DNA of 21,563 bases from Bifidobacteriaceae bacterium. Lineage in GTDB: Bacteria; Actinomycetota; Actinomycetes; Actinomycetales; WQXJ01. Positions within the stretch are counted from its first letter, which is position 1. Each line of letters starts with the position of its first letter. Location of the stretch: positions 1-21,563 of the forward strand of contig JAISBQ010000327.1 in the NCBI GenBank assembly GCA_031266115.1. Reading direction: 5' to 3'. Of this stretch, positions 7,460 through 13,765 are shown piece by piece. The position numbers and the translations under genes are program-made. Below the pieces are notes generated by a model. That model did not search any database and was not told where the DNA came from. It was given only the letters and a program-made list of their open reading frames with translations.

Positions 7460-7981
7460 TCACTCGTCTTGCGTGGCGTCCAGCGTCGCGCGCAGCCGGG
7501 TCTCCTTGGCCATCGCCGCTGCCTTCATGGTGGTGGCGGCATCGTGCAGGCGCGAGCGGATGCGCTCGGCCTCGGGCCCCTCGCCGGCGGCGAGGATTCG
7601 TCCCGCCAGGAGCCCGGCGTTGCGGGCGCCGCCGATGGCGACCGTCGCGACCGGCACTCCGGCCGGCATCTGCGCGATTGAGAGCAGCGAATCGAGCCCG
7701 TCCAGCACGGCGAGCGGCACGGGCACTCCCACCACCGGTAGCTGTGTCACGGCAGCGAGCATGCCGGGGAGCGCCGCCGCGCCGCCGGCGCCGGCGATGA
7801 TCACCCGCAACCCACGTGGCGAGGCGTCCCGCCCGTAGGCGATGGTCTCGTCCGGCATCCGATGAGCGGAGATGACTCTCACCTCGTAGCCGACACCGAC
7901 CTCGTCGAGGGTGGCCGCCGCCGCGGACATCACCGGCCAGTCCGAATCCGATCCCATGACGATTCCTACGCGCGCGTCCAT
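7460..7981 (-). CDS. purE: PurE, N5-carboxyaminoimidazole ribonucleotide mutase (class I type)
   Basis: The product is 173 aa, normal for bacterial PurE. The start at 7981 has AAGGGAGA five bases upstream and begins with the expected beta strand; an upstream extension to 8191 lacks homology. The enzyme converts N5-CAIR to CAIR in de novo purine synthesis in the cytosol. Motifs are GSDSDW (10-15), SAHRMP (38-43, with the catalytic-type His40), AGAGGAAALPGM (63-74), GVPV and QMPAGVPVATVAIGG (104-118). Two points are odd. In the loop usually written GGAAHLPGM the His is Ala70 here. And purK, which makes the substrate and usually neighbours purE, is not in the window. The sequence still resembles class I enzymes. 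A hairpin directly follows the gene. Confidence 0.93.
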   Translation of the reverse strand: MDARVGIVMGSDSDWPVMSAAAATLDEVGVGYEVRVISAHRMPDETIAYGRDASPRGLRVIIAGAGGAAALPGMLAAVTQLPVVGVPVPLAVLDGLDSLLSIAQMPAGVPVATVAIGGARNAGLLAGRILAAGEGPEAERIRSRLHDAATTMKAAAMAKETRLRATLDATQDE

Positions 7982-8287
7982 GCGGTCTCCCTTGCGTTGC
8001 GGTGATACGGGTCCCCTGCATGCTAGCCAGGGCTTCGGCGCCGGCGCCGGCATGACAGCGCTGAAGACGCGCCGTCCGGGAATGCCGGGCACCGCATCTG
8101 GCCTGGTTATCGCTTCGCTCTTCCCAGCTGCGCGCGGCCCGGCGCCGCGGAATCGGCAGCGCCCTAGAGGCACCCCACGAAGTGTCCTCACCTATGCTTC
8201 GCTCCGGTCCGGTACTTCGCGGGGACCCCGAGAAAACTCGGCTCAAGTGTGAGAGATCGAAACACCAAGGCGCCCTAGACTCGTCCC
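7982..8287. other. 306-nt divergent intergenic region with palindromic (REP-like) sequence
   Basis: This lies between purE (minus) and gatC (plus) and has no supportable gene. It contains a GGCGCCGGCGCC palindrome (8038-8049). Read on the minus strand it also has GAGCGAAGCGATAA (about 8107-8120), CATTCCCGGACGGCGCG (about 8069-8085) and TGTCATGCCGGCGCC (about 8043-8057), which resemble from memory the cores of intergenic palindromic repeats common in bacteria. A small hairpin CCGAG-AAAA-CTCGG (8228-8241) lies near the gatC promoter. No trace of purK was recognised. Confidence 0.5.
8276..8281 (+). promoter_or_regulatory. Predicted -10 element (TAGACT) for the gatCAB operon
   Basis: TAGACT is followed by six bases and the gatC ATG at 8288, so transcription would start at or next to the start codon. 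No ribosome binding site precedes gatC, whereas gatA and gatB inside the operon have clear ones. The -35 is not obvious. Confidence 0.55.
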
Positions 8288-8587
8288 ATGTCCGCGATCA
8301 CCCGTGAGGATGTGGCGCGTCTGGGCGCGCTCGCTCGCATCCACCTGACCGACGGCGAGCTTGACGTGCTCGCTGGCCAATTGACCGCCATCGTCGATGC
8401 TGTTGCTGTGGTTTCCTCCGCGGTGGACGATTCGACGCCCGCCACCTCCCATCCGATCCCCCTGACCAACGTCTTTCGGCCTGACACCGTGACGGCGTCC
8501 CTGAGCCGGGCTGAGGCACTGAGTTCGGCGCCCGCCGACCAGGACGGACAGTTCCGTGTCCCGCAGATCCTCGGGGAGGAACCGTGA
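8288..8587 (+). CDS. gatC: GatC, subunit C of Asp/Glu-tRNA amidotransferase
   Basis: The product is 99 aa, typical for GatC. It starts MSAITREDVARLGALARIHL, the usual N-terminal helix, and carries the family-like motif NVFRPDTV (64-71) in the middle. GatC wraps around the GatA/GatB interface and stabilises the GatCAB complex, which amidates misacylated Glu-tRNA(Gln) and/or Asp-tRNA(Asn) in bacteria lacking the matching synthetase. It is the first gene of a three-gene operon; its stop codon overlaps the gatA GTG start by four bases (GTGA), so translation is likely coupled. A -10 element six bases before the ATG and the lack of a ribosome binding site suggest leaderless translation. Confidence 0.95.
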   Translation: MSAITREDVARLGALARIHLTDGELDVLAGQLTAIVDAVAVVSSAVDDSTPATSHPIPLTNVFRPDTVTASLSRAEALSSAPADQDGQFRVPQILGEEP

Positions 8588-10113
8588 GCGAAGACCTGAC
8601 GCGGCTCAGTGCCGCCGAGCTGTCCACTCTCATGGCGGATGGGGAGGTGTCGGCGCGCGAGGTGACCGAGGCCCACCTCGCCAGAATCCATGACGTGGAC
8701 GATGACGTTCACGCGTTTGTGCTGGTGAACGACACCGATGCGATCCTTGAGGCCCGTAGGGTGGACGAGGCGAGGTACAGGGGCGAGGAGTTGGGGCCGC
8801 TCGCTGGAGTGCCGATCGCCGTCAAGGACCTGTTGACTACGCGCGGCATGCGGACCACCTGCGGGTCGCGAATCCTCGAAGACTGGGTGCCTGTGTACGA
8901 CGCGACCGTGGTGGCGAAGGTGCGCGATGCCGGCATGCCGATCCTCGGCAAGACCAACATGGATGAGTTCGCCATGGGCTCGTCCACCGAGCATTCGGCG
9001 TTTGGGCCCACCCACAACCCGTGGGATCTGGACCGAATTCCGGGCGGCTCGGGCGGCGGCTCGTCCGCGGCTGTCGCCGCGTTCGAGGCGCCGCTGGCTC
9101 TTGGCACCGACACCGGGGGCTCCATCCGCCAGCCCGCAGCGGTCACCGGCACGGTGGGCGCCAAACCGACCTACGGCGCGGTCTCGCGCTACGGACTGGT
9201 CGCCATGGCGTCATCGTTGGACCAGGTGGGGCCGTGTTCGCGGACAGTCTTGGATGCGGCGATGCTCCACGAGGTCATCGGCGGCCACGATCCACACGAC
9301 GCGACCAGCCTGCCCGAGCCGGTGGCTCCGGCCGTCGCGTACGCGCGTCAAGGGATGGCGGGGGACCTGCGGGGGGTGAGGATCGGCATCGTCGGGGAAT
9401 TGCGTGGGGATGGCTTCCAGCAGGGCGTCCTGGAGCGCTACGCCGAGGCGCTGGGTGTGCTGGAAGACTTGGGGGCCGAGATGCAGGTGGTCTCGTGCCC
9501 CTCCTTTGCCTACACGTTGGCGGCGTACTACCTGATCATGCCCTCGGAGGCATCGAGCAACCTGGCCCGGTTCGATGCGATGCGTTACGGGCTGCGCCTG
9601 TCCCCGCAGGGGGGGCCGGTGACCGCGGAGGCCGTGATGGGCGCCACGCGCGAGGCGGCGTTCGGCCCGGAGGTTAAGCGTCGCGTGATCCTGGGAACCT
9701 ATGCGCTGTCCGCGGGGTATCGCGACGCGTACTACGGGTCCGCCCAGAAGGTGCGCACGCTGGTCCAAGAGGACTTGGCTCACGCGTGGGAGGCCGTGGA
9801 TGTCCTGGTCAGCCCCACGTGTCCCACGACGGCATTCCGGATCGGGGAGAAGGTAGACAACCCGATGGCGATGTACCTCTCGGACACGGCCACCATCCCG
9901 GCGAACCTCGCGGGGATACCTGGGATCTCGGTCCCGGCGGGGCTGGCCGAGGATGGACTGCCTGTCGGGGTCCAGGTGCTGGCGCCCGCACGGGCCGATG
10001 CCTGGATCTACCGTGTGGGTGCCGCGTTGGAGGCGGTGCTCACCGAGCGGTGGGGGGGCGGTCTGCTCGACCGGGCGCCTATGCTCGGCACTCCGACGGG
10101 AGGCGCACGATGA
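8584..10113 (+). CDS. gatA: GatA, amidase subunit of Asp/Glu-tRNA amidotransferase
   Basis: The product is 509 aa, close to the family's usual length. It starts at GTG 8584 with GGGGAGGA just upstream. GatA belongs to the amidase-signature family and releases ammonia from glutamine for use by GatB. The Ser-cisSer-Lys triad is intact: Lys81 in VPIAVKDLL, cis-Ser156 in GGSGGGSSAAVAA, and nucleophile Ser180 in DTGGSIRQPA. The characteristic stretch GKTNMDEFAMGSSTEHSAFG is at 122-141. It overlaps gatC and gatB by four bases each, which fits translational coupling and balanced subunit supply. Nothing in the sequence suggests a plain amidase; the neighbours settle the assignment. Confidence 0.97.
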   Translation: MSEDLTRLSAAELSTLMADGEVSAREVTEAHLARIHDVDDDVHAFVLVNDTDAILEARRVDEARYRGEELGPLAGVPIAVKDLLTTRGMRTTCGSRILEDWVPVYDATVVAKVRDAGMPILGKTNMDEFAMGSSTEHSAFGPTHNPWDLDRIPGGSGGGSSAAVAAFEAPLALGTDTGGSIRQPAAVTGTVGAKPTYGAVSRYGLVAMASSLDQVGPCSRTVLDAAMLHEVIGGHDPHDATSLPEPVAPAVAYARQGMAGDLRGVRIGIVGELRGDGFQQGVLERYAEALGVLEDLGAEMQVVSCPSFAYTLAAYYLIMPSEASSNLARFDAMRYGLRLSPQGGPVTAEAVMGATREAAFGPEVKRRVILGTYALSAGYRDAYYGSAQKVRTLVQEDLAHAWEAVDVLVSPTCPTTAFRIGEKVDNPMAMYLSDTATIPANLAGIPGISVPAGLAEDGLPVGVQVLAPARADAWIYRVGAALEAVLTERWGGGLLDRAPMLGTPTGGAR

Positions 10114-11657
10114 GCGAGATGAGCGGGCCCACGGCCCGGGCCGGCCACGCGATGAGCTTCGAGGCGGCGATGGAGCGGTTCGATCCGGTGTTCGGGATCG
10201 AGGTCCACGTCGAGTTGAACACGGCGACCAAGATGTTCTGCGGATGTGCCACGGCGTTTGGGGCTCCACCCAACACGCAGGTCTGCCCGGTGTGTCTTGG
10301 GCTACCTGGGGCGATGCCCACGGCCAACGTCGAGGCCGTCGAATCGGCGATCCGGCTGGGGTTGGCGTTGAACTGCTCCATCGCCGCGAGTTCCCGGTTC
10401 GCCCGGAAGAACTACTTCTATCCCGACCTCGCCAAGGACTACCAGATCTCGCAGTACGACGAGCCGATCAACTACGACGGCCACCTCACTTTCGAGTTGG
10501 ACGACGGCACCAGCGTCCGCGTCGAGATCGAACGCGCCCACATGGAGGAAGACGCGGCGAAGCTCACCCATGTGGGTGGGGCGGCGGGCCGCATCCACGG
10601 CGCCGCCTATTCCCTCGTGGACTACAACCGCGCAGGCGTGCCGCTGATCGAGATCGTCACCAAGCCGGTCCAGGGGATGGGTTCGCGCGCACCCGAGGTG
10701 GCGCGTGCCTACGTGGCGGCCCTGCGGGATGTGGTCCGCGCGCTGGAGATCTCCGACGCACGCATGGATCAGGGGTCCATCCGGGCCGATGTCAACCTGT
10801 CATTGCGTCCCCGCGTGGACGGGGAGGACGCCCAGCGTGCGGTCCCGCTGGGCAAGCGCACAGAGACCAAGAACGTGAACTCGTTGCGCACCATCGAGCT
10901 GGCGGTTCGCTACGAGTGTGGCCGTCAGGCAGCCTTGCTGGCTGCCGGTCGGCCGGTGGTCCAGGAGACTCGCCACTTCCACGAGGACACGGGCCGTACC
11001 ACGCCTGGGCGGTCCAAGGAGGAGGCGGAGGATTACCGCTACTTCCCCGAACCGGACCTCCTGCCCGTGGTGCCGTCGAGGGACTGGGTGGAGAAGCTGC
11101 GTGCCACGCTCCCTGAGCCACCCGCCGAACGCCGCCGCCGCCTTCAGCGCGAATGGGGTTTCACCGACTTGGAGATGCGCGACGCCGTGCGCGGTGGCGT
11201 GCTCACCCTCATAGAGGAAACCGTGGCTGCTGGGGCGCCACCTGCCGGTGCGCGCAAGTGGTGGACCGGTGAGTTGATGCGCGCGGCCAACGATGCGGGC
11301 GTCGACATCGCGCAGCTTCCGGTGACCCCCGCGCACGTCGCGGAGCTCGAGGGTCTGATCGCCGGCGGCGCCTTGACGGACAAGCTCGCCCGTCAGGCGC
11401 TGGCGGGCACATTGGCCGGTGAGGGTTCTCCCGCCGATGTGGCCCAGGCGAGGGGTTTGGCGGTCGTCTCGGACGATGGCGCACTGGTCGCCGCCGTGGA
11501 CGCCGCCCTTGCCGCAAATCCGGACGTCGCCCGGAAGATCCGGGGTGGGAAGATCGCTGCGGCAGGCGCCATCGTCGGTGCGGTCATGAAGGCAACCCGT
11601 GGTCAAGCGGACGCGGCGAGGGTCCGGGAGTTGATCCTGGGACGCGGGGGGGAGTAG
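10110..11657 (+). CDS. gatB: GatB, kinase/transamidase subunit of Asp/Glu-tRNA amidotransferase
   Basis: The product is 515 aa. The start at 10110 forms an ATGA overlap with the gatA stop and has GGGAGG upstream; an in-frame ATG at 10152 is a possible alternative, and an open extension back into gatA is rejected. GatB phosphorylates the misacylated tRNA side chain and amidates it with ammonia from GatA. The cradle domain shows GIEVHVEL (29-36), a likely zinc site of Cys44, Cys46, Cys59 and Cys62, RKNYFYPDLAKDYQISQYD (99-117), HMEEDAAKL (144-152) and DYNRAGVPLIEIVT (171-184). KRTETKNVNS and DYRYFPEPDLLPV follow. The last 150 or so residues are the helical and YqeY-like tail that holds tRNA. 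All expected parts are present. Confidence 0.97.
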   Translation: MSEMSGPTARAGHAMSFEAAMERFDPVFGIEVHVELNTATKMFCGCATAFGAPPNTQVCPVCLGLPGAMPTANVEAVESAIRLGLALNCSIAASSRFARKNYFYPDLAKDYQISQYDEPINYDGHLTFELDDGTSVRVEIERAHMEEDAAKLTHVGGAAGRIHGAAYSLVDYNRAGVPLIEIVTKPVQGMGSRAPEVARAYVAALRDVVRALEISDARMDQGSIRADVNLSLRPRVDGEDAQRAVPLGKRTETKNVNSLRTIELAVRYECGRQAALLAAGRPVVQETRHFHEDTGRTTPGRSKEEAEDYRYFPEPDLLPVVPSRDWVEKLRATLPEPPAERRRRLQREWGFTDLEMRDAVRGGVLTLIEETVAAGAPPAGARKWWTGELMRAANDAGVDIAQLPVTPAHVAELEGLIAGGALTDKLARQALAGTLAGEGSPADVAQARGLAVVSDDGALVAAVDAALAANPDVARKIRGGKIAAAGAIVGAVMKATRGQADAARVRELILGRGGE

Positions 11658-11671
11658 GGCCCGGGCGGACG

Positions 11672-11677
11672 TACCAT
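11672..11677 (+). promoter_or_regulatory. Predicted -10 element (TACCAT) for the DUF3039 gene
   Basis: TACCAT lies six bases upstream of the TTG start at 11684 and 15 nt after the gatB stop. It suggests a separate leaderless transcript rather than simple extension of the gat operon, and helps choose the TTG start. Confidence 0.5.
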
Positions 11678-11683
11678 GGGCGG

Positions 11684-12004
11684 TTGACCGAGCCGACCCG
11701 CCTGCCCACCACTGACATGCCCGCGGGCACCTCCACGAGCGTGCTCGAACGCAGCGAACTGCGTGAACAGGTCGAGCCCGGCGATCACGAGCGGTTCGCC
11801 CACTATGTGCGCAAGGACAAAATTCTCTCGTCGGCTGTCTCTGGGCGCCCGGTCGTTGCGCTGTGCGGCAAGGTATGGGTTCCCGGCCGGGATCCGTCGC
11901 GGTTCCCCGTCTGCCCCGCATGCAAGGCGATCTACGATTCCCTGCGCGCAGGCGGACCTGGGGGTGGGTCGGGTGCGGGGTCGTCGGGGTCGGGCGAGGG
12001 CTGA
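11684..12004 (+). CDS. DUF3039 family protein
   Basis: The product is 106 aa with a TTG start. The core, residues about 33-87, reads GDHERFAHYVRKDKI, then PVVALCGKVWVPGRDP, then FPVCPACKAIYDSL, which I recognise as the small actinobacterial DUF3039 family. Cys61, Cys77 and Cys80, with His35 or His40, could bind a metal in a zinc-ribbon-like way; this is inference. The last 20 residues are almost only Gly and Ser and are probably disordered. Function is unknown. The gene follows gatB by 26 nt, but its own -10 element sits between them, so membership of the gat operon is uncertain. There is no signal peptide or membrane segment, so a cytosolic location is expected. Confidence 0.85.
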   Translation: MTEPTRLPTTDMPAGTSTSVLERSELREQVEPGDHERFAHYVRKDKILSSAVSGRPVVALCGKVWVPGRDPSRFPVCPACKAIYDSLRAGGPGGGSGAGSSGSGEG

Positions 12005-12020
12005 CACAGCATCCGTCGCC

Positions 12021-12075
12021 GAGTTTCACCTTTGCGGGCTCTGAGACCTGGTTGGAGCCCGCAAACATGAAACTC
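12021..12075. repeat. 21-bp hairpin with GAGTTTCA...TGAAACTC ends
   Basis: The left arm 12021-12041 and right arm 12055-12075 pair at 19 of 21 positions around a 13-nt loop; the two mismatches are adjacent, at arm positions 9-10. The inner stem is TTTGCGGGCTC/GAGCCCGCAAA. It begins 17 nt after the DUF3039 stop and could act as a terminator, but lacks a T tract on either strand. The ends match the hairpin at 4708-4762, while the inner stem differs. Confidence 0.8.
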
Positions 12076-12078
12076 AGC

Positions 12079-12249
12079 ATCGAGATTGCCGAATACCAGG
12101 CTTCGGGACCTCGGTGGGAAATCGAGATTGCCGAATACCAGGCTTCGATCGCCCCACAGGCCCGATGTTGTGCATCGAAGCCTGGTATTCGACAGTCTCG
12201 ATGCATCACCCCCCGTACCTATCCTGGTATCCGCCATGCTCGATGCACT
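12079..12249. repeat. Four-copy inverted/direct repeat cluster (27-nt unit)
   Basis: Two identical 27-nt direct copies lie at 12079-12105 and 12121-12147; each begins ATCGAGATTGCCG and ends ATACCAGGCTTCG. An inverted copy at 12176-12202 matches at 25 of 27 positions and can pair with the second direct copy as a stem of about 29 bp around a loop of about 24 nt. A more diverged inverted copy lies at about 12222-12247 (CCTGGTATCC...GCTCGATGCA). The arrangement is two forward, two reverse. The unit has no coding sense that I can support. Confidence 0.8.
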
Positions 12250-12338
12250 TCCTGGCCAAGCCCGCCGCTGCCTATCGGCACCAGTCGCCCCCGCGGGCCT
12301 GCCCAACCCCGTTGCCCCACCCGTTGCGTGGAGCGCCG

Positions 12339-13670
12339 CTAGGCTCCGGCTGAATCCAGCGCCGGGGTGAGGGTGGTGGGGATGGCGGGTTCGCCATCGG
12401 ACAATCGCCATGCGACACGGGGGAGTTCCGCGCGCGACGTCCGATGGCGCTCGGCAGCCCGCGCCAACCCCTCGCCCCCGGTCCATCCCGGCTGGACGTG
12501 CCCGCCGGCGACATAGGTGACTTCGAGCGGGCGCACCCCGTAGGTCTCGGGGGAGCCGGGCCGCGGGCCGATGCCGGTGACGATCACCTCCTCGGTGGCG
12601 TGCCCGGAATCGTCGATCCGGCGTCCGGCCCACTTGGCGCCGCCCAACGTCGCCTTGGCTCCCACGGCCTTGGCGACGGGCCGAATGGCGCCGGACGCGT
12701 CTTCGCGGGCAACGAGCTTGTAGACCATCTGGGCTGTGGGCGCTCCGGACCCGGTGACGAGGCGTGTGCCCACACCATAGGAGTCCACGGGGGCTGCCCC
12801 CAGGGCGGCGATGGCGTATTCGTCCAGGTCAGAGGTGACGGTGATGGAGGTGCCGGTGGCGCCCAGCCGGTCCAGGGCGCTTCGCACCTCGTGGGCCAGG
12901 ACGGGCAGGTCACCCGAGTCGAGGCGGACGGACTTGAGCCCGGTCCCCGCGATCTCGATGGCGCTGCGCAGGGCGGCAGCGACATCGTAGGTGTCCAGCA
13001 GCAGCGTGGTGGCGGTGCCCTGCGCGGCGATCTGGGCGCGGAAGGCGTCGGCCTCGGAGTCGTGGATCAGGGTGAACGCGTGGGCGGCGGTGCCGATGGT
13101 CGGGATGCCCCACGCGCGCCCGGCGCCCAGAACGCTGGTGCCCGCGAACCCGCCCACATAGGCGGCACGCGCCGCCGCCAGCGCGGCCTGTTCGTGGGTG
13201 CGCCGCGCCCCCATCTCCAGGCATGGCCGATCCCCGGCGGCCGCGGTCATGCGCGATGCGGCCGATGCCACGGCGGTGTCATGGTTGAGAACGGACAGGA
13301 TGAGCGTTTCCAGGATTACCGTCTCGGCAAATGTTCCGGCCACCGATAACACCGGTGAGCCAGGAAAATACGTCTCGCCTTCCGCATATCCGAGAATGGT
13401 CCCGCCGAACCGGTAGTTACTGAGCCATTCCAGAGTCCTCTCGCGGACGATGCCGGCCCTCGCCAACCATTCCAGGTCGCCCTGGCCGAACCGGAAGTCC
13501 GCGAGCAGTTCAAGCAGTCGCCCAGACCCGGCGAACACCCCATAGCGCCGTCCGGCTGGCAGCCGCCGTGCGAAGACCTCGAACACAGCGTGACGCGTGG
13601 CGGTCCCATCGGCGAGCGCGGCGTCCAGCATGGTCAATTCGTACTGATCGGTCAGCAGCCCAACACTCAT
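12339..13670 (-). CDS. pncB: Nicotinate phosphoribosyltransferase
   Basis: The product is 443 aa. It makes nicotinate mononucleotide from nicotinic acid and PRPP in the Preiss-Handler NAD salvage pathway, in the cytosol. Visible motifs are the N-terminal LLTDQYELTML (5-15), the conserved THEQAA region (158-163), GTAAHAFTLIHD (193-204) with His197 as the expected phosphorylated catalytic residue, and RLDSGDL (249-255), a phosphate-binding loop. The start at 13670 (MSVGLLTDQYE) is preferred over the ATG at 13682 because TATGGT, a good -10 element, overlaps the upstream ATG and lies seven bases from 13670. The gene stands alone, convergent to the DUF3039 gene and divergent from the protease gene. 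Confidence 0.95.
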   Translation of the reverse strand: MSVGLLTDQYELTMLDAALADGTATRHAVFEVFARRLPAGRRYGVFAGSGRLLELLADFRFGQGDLEWLARAGIVRERTLEWLSNYRFGGTILGYAEGETYFPGSPVLSVAGTFAETVILETLILSVLNHDTAVASAASRMTAAAGDRPCLEMGARRTHEQAALAAARAAYVGGFAGTSVLGAGRAWGIPTIGTAAHAFTLIHDSEADAFRAQIAAQGTATTLLLDTYDVAAALRSAIEIAGTGLKSVRLDSGDLPVLAHEVRSALDRLGATGTSITVTSDLDEYAIAALGAAPVDSYGVGTRLVTGSGAPTAQMVYKLVAREDASGAIRPVAKAVGAKATLGGAKWAGRRIDDSGHATEEVIVTGIGPRPGSPETYGVRPLEVTYVAGGHVQPGWTGGEGLARAAERHRTSRAELPRVAWRLSDGEPAIPTTLTPALDSAGA

Positions 13671-13677
13671 GCCCGGC

Positions 13678-13683
13678 ACCATA
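13678..13683 (-). promoter_or_regulatory. Predicted -10 element (TATGGT) for pncB
   Basis: On the minus strand TATGGT is followed by seven bases and the ATG at 13670. The geometry suggests a leaderless transcript and argues against the alternative ATG at 13682, which falls inside the hexamer. No clear -35 is seen. Confidence 0.45.
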
Positions 13684-13765
13684 CCGCGATGACGGTGCTA
13701 CGCTCGCGGGTGGCAGTATCTGGCGGTATCTTGCCGCCCGGCCCTGACACTGTTTGGAGGCCATC

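Larger units (their letters stand above)
12005..12338. other. 334-nt convergent intergenic region filled with inverted repeats
   Basis: This lies between the 3' ends of the DUF3039 gene and pncB. It holds a 21-bp hairpin (12021-12075) and four copies of a second repeat (12079-12249). The remaining 12250-12338 shows nothing recognisable. No supportable coding region is present. Confidence 0.75.

Noticed and set aside
7302..8246. Minus-strand open frame of 314 codons over purE and its upstream region
   Set aside because: It overlaps purE in another frame; its upstream part is palindromic repeat sequence, not protein-like.
9786..10109. N-terminal extension of gatB into gatA
   Set aside because: It overlaps the conserved end of gatA in another frame; the ATGA overlap and ribosome binding site support 10110.
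9211..10269. Minus-strand open frame of 352 codons opposite gatA
   Set aside because: gatA motifs are complete on the plus strand; the composition (Arg/Pro-rich) is that of a GC-driven shadow frame.
10800..12209. Minus-strand open frame of 469 codons across gatB, the DUF3039 gene and the repeats
   Set aside because: It overlaps two well-supported genes and runs through hairpins; no family resemblance.
12079..12249. Possible CRISPR array (27-nt repeats)
   Set aside because: Only two direct copies with a 15-nt gap, the others inverted, and no cas genes; this fits palindromic repeats instead.
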